DNA of 59,464 nucleotides from Pseudomonas bananamidigenes. GTDB taxonomy: Bacteria > Pseudomonadota > Gammaproteobacteria > Pseudomonadales > Pseudomonadaceae. Numbering within the stretch: position 1 is the stretch's first letter; every line of letters starts with the position of its first letter. Location of the stretch: contig NZ_LRUN01000016.1 in the NCBI RefSeq assembly GCF_001679645.1, forward strand, positions 1-59,464, given 5' to 3'. The notes beneath the pieces were generated by a model, which made no database searches, was not told the DNA's origin, and saw nothing but the letters and a program-made list of their open reading frames with translations. The translations under genes were made by a program, and so were the position numbers. Below are positions 53,701 to 59,464 of the stretch, one piece after another.

Positions 53701-54391
53701 TCAATTGGCCGTCGAGGTAGCCACGGCTGTCGGCGTGCAGATTGAGGGTCTTGAGCAGATCGCCGTCGACTTTCAGTGCCAGCGTCCATGGGCCGGTGCC
53801 CGGTGACGGCAGGGTCAGATCACCGGCGATGTTCAGCGGCCAGTTGCCGGTCGGTTGCAACAGGCCGGAGAGGTTCAGGCTCAATTCATCGCGTTGCAGT
53901 TTCACGCTGTCAATCTGCATGCCCTTGGCGGTCCAGTGCGCTGCCAGTTGCAGGCCTTTGAGCTGTTCGCTGCCATTGAACAGCAGGCTGCCGACCTGCA
54001 CGTCGCCCAGCTCGATGGCCACCGGCAATTGCAGGTCCGGCAACTTGACCGGGCCGCTGTCGGTGGTTTCTTCGCCGGGCGGGAATTGCAGGATGACCTG
54101 ATCGGCCTTGAGCTGCTCGATGCACAGCGTCATGCGTGTCAGGCACAGCGGCGACCATTCGAAGATCGGTTTATTGAGTTCGACGCGACTGCCGTCCTGC
54201 TGCCAGAGCAAATGATCGGCGCTCCACTGTCCGCCGAGGCGACCCTGAAAGTTGTCGACACTCAAACCCGGAACCAGCCCCAGCAGCCAACGGCTGCCGG
54301 CCTGGGTGCCGAGTACAGCGGCAATGCTCAATACAATCAGCAGCACCAGCGACAACAGCGCCAGAGCGGAAATTTTCAAACCACGCTTCAC
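50717..54391 (-). CDS. tamB: Translocation and assembly module TamB
   Basis: 1224-residue AsmA-like bridge protein. It is anchored by one N-terminal TM helix (ISALALLSLVLLIVLSIAAV) and has a long series of beta-rich repeats typical of lipid-conducting hydrophobic grooves. The C-terminal TamB domain (DUF490) is recognised by GRPLSSNGEDNNMLAQAAL and the final YLEAASGVASSLDIFYKRDF. It acts with TamA in outer-membrane assembly and phospholipid transport. A GTG start (54391) overlaps the tamA stop by 4 bp; the longer frame to 54577 runs inside tamA and is a shadow. Confidence 0.92.
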   Translation of the reverse strand: MKRGLKISALALLSLVLLIVLSIAAVLGTQAGSRWLLGLVPGLSVDNFQGRLGGQWSADHLLWQQDGSRVELNKPIFEWSPLCLTRMTLCIEQLKADQVILQFPPGEETTDSGPVKLPDLQLPVAIELGDVQVGSLLFNGSEQLKGLQLAAHWTAKGMQIDSVKLQRDELSLNLSGLLQPTGNWPLNIAGDLTLPSPGTGPWTLALKVDGDLLKTLNLHADSRGYLDGQLSGELQPLTENLPAKVRITSEAFKPSADLPDTLQLNQLVLTGEGDLKNGYQLFGNATLPADKGPVALLLKGKVDAKGAQIVGLDLTANDKQSLKLTGNIDWSKGLSAQANINWQDFPWHRLYAEIDEPQVALRTFNGEVSYTDGQYLGNFAAALDGPAGAFSLSSPFSGNLKQIFLPQFKLEAGQGKAEGHVNVQFADGIAWDTALELSALNPAYWMAELPGTLAGPLKSTGEMKNERLSLNADLDLKGKLRGQPAVLQAKADGAGEQWNLNALQIRLGDNSINGKGSLQQKLTGQIDIKLPRLAQLWPQLRGQINGRVDVAGTLKAPQGKLDLQGSQLVFQDNRLQALNLDATLDSAQRAKIDLKGSGIQAGDTNLGVLTVSAQGDIKSQKLNLDLLGPKLKLALGLDGNLDKGNWRGRLASGDIQAGGQDWKLQNPAKLERLADGKINFGAHCWMSGSSSLCGEDQRLMPDPKLRYHLKQFPIESLAQWLPKDFAWQGRLNADLQLDLPASGPNGQISVDASGGTLRMKEKDQWLDFPYQTLRLTSKLTPKRIDTDLNFVGGKLGELMVQAQLNPLPKNKPLNGSFRLSGLDLSVARPFVPMVEKLTGRLNGSGTISGGLLTPLVNGTVQLSEGEVSGAELPMELQNLQLQAVIAGESVRLDGGWKSGKTGQGSLSGNVAWGQALMVDLALKGTQLPVTVEPYAKLEVAPDLKISMAGDELAIAGKVLVPRGEITVRELPPSTVKVSDDTIIVGAQTEEGKAPMAMKMDIDVVVGEDKLSFAGFGLTANLQGHVHIGDNMDTRGELWLNDGRYRAYGQRLTVRRARLLFAGPIDQPYLDIEAIRQTDDVIAGIRLSGSAEQPTTQIFSEPAMSQEQALSYLVLGRPLSSNGEDNNMLAQAALGLGLMGSSGVTSNLAKDLGIQDFQLDTQGSGNTTSVVASGNISEKLSLRYGVGVFEPANTIALRYKLSKKVYLEAASGVASSLDIFYKRDF

Positions 54392-56115
54392 AGCTCGGGC
54401 CCCATGGAAAAGTGCAGCCGGATGCCGCCATCGTCGTCCAGCGCATGGGCCAGGTCGAGGCGGATCGGCCCCACCGGCGAGACCCAGCGCACACCGATAC
54501 CGACACCGGTCTTGAGGTTCGGCAGTTCGAGTTTGTTGAAGGAGTTGCCCTGGTCGACGAAGGTCGCGACCCGCCACTTCTCGGCGATCGAGTATTGATA
54601 CTCGACGCTGCCGGCCACCATGTAGCGCCCGCCGATGCGGTCGCCTTTGGAGTTCTCCGGCGACAGGCTCTGGTAATCGTAGCCGCGCACGCTCTGGTCG
54701 CCACCGGCGAAGAACCGCAGCGATGGCGGCACCGAGCTGTAGCCGTTGGTGGCGCTGCCGCCGACCTGGACACGCCCGAGGAAACGGTGATTGTCGAACA
54801 CCGTGGTCAGGCCTTTGATCAGCGCCGTGCCGTACAGCAGGTTGTTGTCCGAGCCGAGACCTTCTTTCGCCACTTTGCTTTCGAAGGTCAGGCGATAGCC
54901 GTTGTGCGGGTCGATGCGGTTGTCGCTTTTCAGGTAGGAGTAACTGATGCCGGGCATCAACAAGGTACTCAGGCCCGAATCGTCACCGAGCTGGTATTCC
55001 TCGCGCTGCCACTTCAGCGAAATCACCCGCTGCCAGCCGCTGGGCAATTTGCTGTGCCACTCGGGGCCGAAGGTCAGCAGCTTGCTCAGGGTGTCGGAAC
55101 CGTCGATGTCTTCGTACTGATAGCCACCGGCCCAGCGCAGCTTGTCGGTCAGCGGCGGGTCCAGCGGAATGTCATAGAACAGACCAACGTTCTGCCGTGG
55201 CGCCGAGAGCTCCGCCTCCCAGCCATAACTGTCGCCCTGCGGGTTGACCCAGTGACGGGTCCAGTTGGCCTTGATCCGTGGGCCGACGTCGGTGGAATAA
55301 CCGAGGCCCAGGCCCATGGTGCGCGGCTTGCGGGTATCGAGTTTGACTGCGACCGGGATCACGTCGTTTTTTGCCGCAGTCGGCGCAGCATCAACCCGTA
55401 CGCCCTCGAAGTAGCCGCTCGATTGCAGGTCGCGATTGAGTTCAGCAATCAGCTCGGAGTCATAAGGCTCGCCCGGTTTGAACGGCACCATTCGCTGGAG
55501 CAAGTCTTCATCGAACGGCGTGTCACCTTCGAAACTGACCTTGCCCAGCGCATAACGCGGACCGCTCTCATAGATCAATTCGACATCCGCCACCCCGGCG
55601 CGAGGATCGACCAGCAGTTTTTGGCTGGTGAAATGACCGCTGAAGAAACCGAAACGCGAGGCCTGATTCTGGATCAGGCGCTTGGCGTCTTCGTAGCGCC
55701 CATGGTTGAGCACCGCGCCAGGCTTGAGCACGTCGCTTTTCGGTACACGAAAGGATTTCAGCGTTGCGGCGGGTCCGTCGACCCGCACGGTGACATTGCG
55801 CAGGCGAATCGGCTCGCCGGGATCGATCTTCAGCACCAGACGCGGCTTTTCACCGCCCTTCACTTCACTGTCGATCTGCGGCTGGTAGTAGCCCAACGCC
55901 TGGGCGGCCTTGCGCGCCTGCTCTTCGGCACCGCGACTGAAGCGCTGCAAGGCTTCTTCGTCACGATCGCCGAGGCTGCCGATATAGCCTTCTATATTGG
56001 CTTTGAGTTCATCGTTGGACGGTTTGACCCGCACATCCAATTCACTTTGCGCCAGCGCCGCGCAGCTGGTTAACAGCATGAGCACGCCACTGGTAAATCT
56101 TCCTGGAAACTTCAT
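54388..56115 (-). CDS. tamA: Translocation and assembly module TamA (Omp85 family)
   Basis: 575-residue outer-membrane protein with a signal peptide (ending CAALA-QSELDV). Three N-terminal POTRA domains are followed by a 16-stranded Omp85 barrel; the FFAGGDQSVRGYDYQSL segment is the conserved L6 VRGY motif. The C-terminus ends GIRLHFSMGPEL. The start at 56115 gives MKFPGRF; the ribosome-binding site is weak. Overlap with tamB implies coupled synthesis of the two partners. Confidence 0.92.
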   Translation of the reverse strand: MKFPGRFTSGVLMLLTSCAALAQSELDVRVKPSNDELKANIEGYIGSLGDRDEEALQRFSRGAEEQARKAAQALGYYQPQIDSEVKGGEKPRLVLKIDPGEPIRLRNVTVRVDGPAATLKSFRVPKSDVLKPGAVLNHGRYEDAKRLIQNQASRFGFFSGHFTSQKLLVDPRAGVADVELIYESGPRYALGKVSFEGDTPFDEDLLQRMVPFKPGEPYDSELIAELNRDLQSSGYFEGVRVDAAPTAAKNDVIPVAVKLDTRKPRTMGLGLGYSTDVGPRIKANWTRHWVNPQGDSYGWEAELSAPRQNVGLFYDIPLDPPLTDKLRWAGGYQYEDIDGSDTLSKLLTFGPEWHSKLPSGWQRVISLKWQREEYQLGDDSGLSTLLMPGISYSYLKSDNRIDPHNGYRLTFESKVAKEGLGSDNNLLYGTALIKGLTTVFDNHRFLGRVQVGGSATNGYSSVPPSLRFFAGGDQSVRGYDYQSLSPENSKGDRIGGRYMVAGSVEYQYSIAEKWRVATFVDQGNSFNKLELPNLKTGVGIGVRWVSPVGPIRLDLAHALDDDGGIRLHFSMGPEL

Positions 56116-56181
56116 AGGCGCGGATGCTATCACGGGCTTGGGAGCGTGATAGAACAGGAAATTTCCCAAAAAGTTCGACGG

Positions 56182-56832
56182 TCATCCCGTTGCAGTTTGT
56201 AACACCTGGGGATTGGCATGGAAAAACACATGTTCGCACACCGGGCCGACAGCGACTTCGCCGATCTCCTCATAACCCTGACGTTTGTAAAACTCCAGGT
56301 AACGCGGATTGCCGGTGTCGAGGATCACGCCCTGGGAGCTTTCATCTACCGCGCACCAGTTGTGCACCGCCTGCAACAGTTGTTCGCCGAAGTGCTTGCC
56401 CTGAAATTGCGGATGAACGCCCAGCAGCGGCAGCATGTGCACAGAATCGGTGGGCACGCAGGCTTCAACGGCGGCGTGATATTCCAGATAGCGCCGCGTG
56501 CAGCGAAAACCGGTGCTCAGCACCATACGCAAACGCCACGCCCAGCTCTCGGTGACGCCCAGACGCCGTTGCGGTGGCGCGATCAGGGCAATGCCGATCA
56601 AGCGATCATTGACCAACAGACCGATGGCCGGCAGATCCTGCAGGAAATGCTGTTTGACCAGTTCCCGCACTGTGGCGCGCACCCGTTGTTCGTAGCCCGG
56701 ACGTTCGGCCTCGAACAGGTAAGCAAAAGTCGGCTCGTGACGATAAGCCTGATACAGCAGGGATCGCGCTTCACGGGAATAACCGCGGTCGAGCATGTGG
56801 ATGTCGGCGATGGCGGTCGAGGTTTCAGGCAT
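56182..56832 (-). CDS. GNAT-family N-acetyltransferase
   Basis: 216-residue acetyl-CoA-dependent transferase. The acetyl-CoA-binding loop appears as LGVHPQFQGKHFGEQLL (motif A, Q/RxxGxG/A variant), and the C-terminal strand-helix as NPRYLEFYKRQGYEEIGEV. The first 60 residues carry an acceptor-side region that I cannot assign. The start at 56832 (MPETST) is chosen over 57072, because the longer frame crosses a REPIN. Substrate unknown. Confidence 0.85.
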   Translation of the reverse strand: MPETSTAIADIHMLDRGYSREARSLLYQAYRHEPTFAYLFEAERPGYEQRVRATVRELVKQHFLQDLPAIGLLVNDRLIGIALIAPPQRRLGVTESWAWRLRMVLSTGFRCTRRYLEYHAAVEACVPTDSVHMLPLLGVHPQFQGKHFGEQLLQAVHNWCAVDESSQGVILDTGNPRYLEFYKRQGYEEIGEVAVGPVCEHVFFHANPQVLQTATG

Positions 56833-57133
56833 GACGGTGATTCTCCCCGGGGCGTTCTCGGATGGCGGCGCTCTTGTTGGTACGAACCTTTTGGTGATGG
56901 CACAGTTCCCCACAGGTATAGACCAATCGTGGATCTTCATCGACCAGACGGGCCCCTTCGCGAGCAGGCTCGCTCCCACATTTCGATCGCGCTCCCCTGT
57001 GGGAGCGAGCCTGCTCGCGAAGAGGCGAGAACAGGCGCCACACATCTGACAGGCCAGAATGTTTTCTCCCACCCCACGCTGGCCCAGATCCTACATGTCA
57101 GCTAGCATCGCCCTTTTGCCAGGACTGCCGACC
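56833..57133. other. Divergent GNAT/xthA intergenic region
   Basis: About 300 bp without a gene. It contains a REP doublet (56956-57022); no convincing promoter pair was identified by eye. Confidence 0.6.
56956..57022. repeat. REP doublet in opposite arrangement
   Basis: Left CTTCGCGAGCAGGCTCGC-TCCCACA and right TGTGGGAGCGAGCCTGCTCGCGAAG, so the GTGGGAG ends face inward and only about 17 bp separate them. In the other copies the GTGGGAG ends face outward. Confidence 0.9.
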
Positions 57134-57946
57134 ATGAAGATCGTTTCCTTCAACATCAACGGACTGCGGGCCCGCCCGCATCAGCTGGCGGCGCTGATCG
57201 AAAAGCATCAGCCGGACGTCATCGGCCTGCAGGAAACCAAGGTTCACGACGACCAGTTCCCGCTGGAAGAAGTGCGGGCCCTGGGTTATCACGTGTATTT
57301 TCACGGTCAGAAAAGTCATTACGGCGTTGCCCTGCTCTCGCGTCAGGAACCGATTGCCATACACAAAGGCTTTGCCACCGATGAAGAAGACGCGCAACGG
57401 CGCTTCATCTGGGGTACGTTCGCCGACGCCAACGGCGTTCCGGTAACCATCATGAACGGCTATTTCCCACAGGGCGAAAGCCGCGACCATCCGACCAAAT
57501 TCCCGGCCAAGCAGCGTTTCTACAGCGATCTGCAAGCGCTGCTGGAAAGCCAGTTCAACAATGAACAGCCGCTGGTGGTGATGGGCGATGTGAATATTTC
57601 ACCGGAAGACTGCGACATCGGTATCGGCCCGGACAACATGAAGCGTTGGCTGAAAACCGGCAAATGCAGCTTCCTGCCGGAAGAACGCGAGTGGATGGCA
57701 CGCCTGAAAAGCTGGGGCCTGACCGACAGCTTCCGTCACCTGAACCCGGAGGTAGCGGACGTTTTCAGCTGGTTCGATTACCGCAGCCGTGGCTTTGAAG
57801 ATGAGCCCAAGCGTGGTCTGCGGATCGACGTGATCCTCGCATCCCACGGTTTGCTGCCCCGGGTCAAAGCCGCCGGTGTGGACTATGAACTGCGCGGGAT
57901 GGAAAAACCTTCGGATCATGCGCCGATCTGGCTGGAATTGAGCTGA
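57134..57946 (+). CDS. xthA: Exodeoxyribonuclease III
   Basis: 270-residue AP endonuclease/3' exonuclease of base-excision repair. Active-site motifs are in order: [19 protein letters not shown] (metal Glu), [40 protein letters not shown] and [10 protein letters not shown] (catalytic His). Length equals the family norm. The start at 57134 gives MKIVSFN. A REPIN begins 5 bp after the stop. Confidence 0.95.
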   Translation: MKIVSFNINGLRARPHQLAALIEKHQPDVIGLQETKVHDDQFPLEEVRALGYHVYFHGQKSHYGVALLSRQEPIAIHKGFATDEEDAQRRFIWGTFADANGVPVTIMNGYFPQGESRDHPTKFPAKQRFYSDLQALLESQFNNEQPLVVMGDVNISPEDCDIGIGPDNMKRWLKTGKCSFLPEEREWMARLKSWGLTDSFRHLNPEVADVFSWFDYRSRGFEDEPKRGLRIDVILASHGLLPRVKAAGVDYELRGMEKPSDHAPIWLELS

Positions 57947-57951
57947 GCTCC

Positions 57952-58040
57952 TGTGGGAGCGAGCTTGCTCGCGATAGCAGAGTGTCAGGCTGCAAAAGCT
58001 TGACTGGCACACCGCAGTCGCGAGCAAGCTCGCTCCCACA
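57952..58040. repeat. REPIN downstream of xthA
   Basis: Outer heads TGTGGGAGCGAGC-TTGCTCGCGATAG and complement GTCGCGAGCAAGCTCGCTCCCACA with about 40 bp between. It lies between xthA and the PstS-OmpA gene. Confidence 0.92.
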
Positions 58041-58118
58041 TTGATTCAGCTGTAATGTTTTGGTCATGCGCCTGACTTAATCTCCCCGGCAATCCCCTTG
58101 GCTGCATTCGGTGCCGGC

Positions 58119-59453
58119 ATGACCCTGCGCGTTCTGTTCGTCTTTCTCCTGAGTGCCTCGCTCAAGGTGTGGGCCGCGGCATTGCCCATCCCCGAGAGCG
58201 GCCCGGTCCTGCGCATCCAGGGTTCCAACACCATCGGCGCAGCGCTCGGCCCGGCACTGGTCGAAGGCCTGCTGGAGGAACAGGGGCTGTTGAAGGTCCA
58301 CAGCGAAACCCCGGACACCGCCAACGAACAACGGATCGTCGGCCTGACCGCCCAAGGCAGACGGGTGGTAGTTGAAATCTCCGCCCATGGCTCCAGCACC
58401 GGTTTTAGCGCACTCAAAAACAACAGCGCCGATCTGGCCGCCTCTTCCCGCCCGATCAAGGACAGCGAACTTGCCAGCCTGCTGCAGCTTGGCGATCTGA
58501 AAAGCCCCGGTGCCGAGCAGGTCATCGCCATCGATGGCCTGGCGATCATCCTTCACCCCGGCAATCCGCTGAACCAATTGACCACCGAACAGCTGGCACG
58601 AATCTTCAGCGGCGAAGCCAGGACGTGGGAAGAGCTCGGCGGCAAGGGTGGGACGATTCATCTGTATGCGCGGGATGATCAGTCCGGCACCTACGACACC
58701 TTCAAGGAGCTTGTCCTCAGCCGTCGTGGGAAAACGCTGAACAGTTCGGCGAAACGTTTCGAGTCCAGCGAGCAATTGTCCGATGCCGTCAGCGCCGATC
58801 CGCAGGGCATCGGCTTCATCGGCCTGCCTTATGTACGCCAGGCAAAAGCCGTGGCAATCGTCGACGGACAGTCCCAGGCCATGCTGCCCATGGCCAGTCT
58901 GATTGCCACGGAAGACTATCCACTGTCGCGACGCCTGTTCTTCTATTTGCCACCCGACAATCAGAATCCGTGGGCCCAGGCCCTGGCGGATTTTGCGCAG
59001 AGCCGCCAGGGCCAGGCGATTGTTGCAGCCAACGGTTTTATCGCCCAGACCGTGCACGCCATCTCGGTCACGCCGAATGCGCTGATGCCCGAGGGTTATC
59101 AATCCCTCAGCCGGCATGCCCAGCGTCTGACCGTGAACTTCCGCTTCGAAGAAGGCAGCGCCAGTCTCGACAACAAGGCCCGTCAGGATCTGGTCCGGGT
59201 GTTCGACTATATAAAGCACCACGACAAGACCGACCGTGCGGTAACACTGGTGGGATTCGGCGATGCCAAGGACGATCCGGCGCGGGCGGATCTGCTGTCG
59301 AAGCTGCGGGCGATGGCGGTACGTAGGGAACTGGTGAAAAACGGAGTGGTATTGCGCGAAGTACGCGGCTTTGGCGCACTGATGCCGGTGGCGGCCAACA
59401 GCGGGGATGAAGGGCGGATCAAGAATCGGCGGGTTGAGGTGTGGGTTTACTGA
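58119..59453 (+). CDS. PstS-like phosphate-binding domain fused to OmpA C-terminal domain
   Basis: 444-residue secreted protein with a signal peptide (MTLRVLFVFLLSASLKVWA). Residues about 35-300 form a PstS-like binding domain (LRIQGSNTIGAALGPALVEG, HGSSTGFSAL, RDDQSGTYDTFKELV). Residues about 325-444 form an OmpA-type peptidoglycan-binding domain (VNFRFEEGSASLDNKARQDL, LSKLRAMAVRREL, KNRRVEVWVY). It would hold a phosphate-like ligand in the periplasm while bound to the cell wall. No pst permease genes are next to it. The ATG at 58119 is chosen for the signal peptide; an upstream TTG at 58098 is less likely. Confidence 0.87.
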   Translation: MTLRVLFVFLLSASLKVWAAALPIPESGPVLRIQGSNTIGAALGPALVEGLLEEQGLLKVHSETPDTANEQRIVGLTAQGRRVVVEISAHGSSTGFSALKNNSADLAASSRPIKDSELASLLQLGDLKSPGAEQVIAIDGLAIILHPGNPLNQLTTEQLARIFSGEARTWEELGGKGGTIHLYARDDQSGTYDTFKELVLSRRGKTLNSSAKRFESSEQLSDAVSADPQGIGFIGLPYVRQAKAVAIVDGQSQAMLPMASLIATEDYPLSRRLFFYLPPDNQNPWAQALADFAQSRQGQAIVAANGFIAQTVHAISVTPNALMPEGYQSLSRHAQRLTVNFRFEEGSASLDNKARQDLVRVFDYIKHHDKTDRAVTLVGFGDAKDDPARADLLSKLRAMAVRRELVKNGVVLREVRGFGALMPVAANSGDEGRIKNRRVEVWVY

Positions 59454-59464
59454 GCGTCGCCCCC

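Noticed and set aside
54392..54577. N-terminal extension of TamB to 54577
   Set aside because: The extension lies wholly inside tamA and lacks a signal-anchor; GTG 54391 gives the expected N-terminal membrane helix and the usual stop-start overlap.
58098..58118. TTG start for the PstS-OmpA protein
   Set aside because: It adds seven residues before an otherwise typical signal peptide, and no ribosome-binding site supports it.

Overview
The window looks like a chromosomal segment of a Pseudomonas of the P. fluorescens group. The evidence is the 13-gene nuo operon with fused nuoCD, an OprD-type porin, a DUF2790 protein, GC-rich codon use, and many REP doublets carrying the GTGGGAGCGAGC-TTGCTCGCGA head seen in that group. 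No transposase, integrase, tRNA, rRNA or CRISPR array was seen. Gene names and functions rest on motif and family recognition by eye; no database search was run.

Layout. (1) 1-15550: upstream region with a REPIN and a sigma70-like promoter, then nuoABCDEFGHIJKLMN (respiratory complex I) with a strong terminator; a 12-bp hairpin separates nuoF from nuoG. (2) 15680-18384: a small chimeric antitoxin-like ORF, an OprD-family porin, and two small secreted proteins on the minus strand that share a GGGDRTF motif. (3) 18385-26526: czcCBA heavy-metal RND efflux (minus) divergent from the czcRS two-component system (plus). (4) 26527-30117: a compact, apparently undescribed RiPP operon, consisting of a 42-residue acidic peptide, a stand-alone YcaO, a SAM methyltransferase and an S33 alpha/beta-hydrolase. 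(5) 30161-38326: a six-gene GlpSTPQV-like ABC importer operon (minus) with a sigma54 promoter, a perfect IHF match and an upstream repeat array, divergent from its probable AcoR-type activator. (6) 38470-45480: uppP, an MFS transporter, cysS, glnS, ppiB and lpxH. (7) 45482-50680: a marR-OMF-emrA-emrB tripartite drug efflux operon with two identical palindromic operators, bracketed by two same-orientation copies of a dispersed repeat. (8) 50717-59453: tamA-tamB outer-membrane assembly pair, a GNAT acetyltransferase, xthA, and a PstS-like/OmpA fusion protein.

Working together: nuo supplies NADH oxidation and proton pumping. CzcRS probably senses Zn/Cd/Co and drives czcCBA. The YcaO operon starts 385 bp after czcS on the same strand, with its own promoter candidate, and probably makes a modified peptide whose core may lie at the N-terminus, as in bottromycin. 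The ABC importer is probably switched on by its divergent sigma54 activator in response to an alcohol or polyol. The marR operon is probably autorepressed and released by a drug-like ligand.

The most interesting items are the RiPP operon (26832-30117), the sigma54 control region (36158-36286), the complementary degeneracy of the two ABC ATPases, and the duplicated MarR operator (50456-50502).
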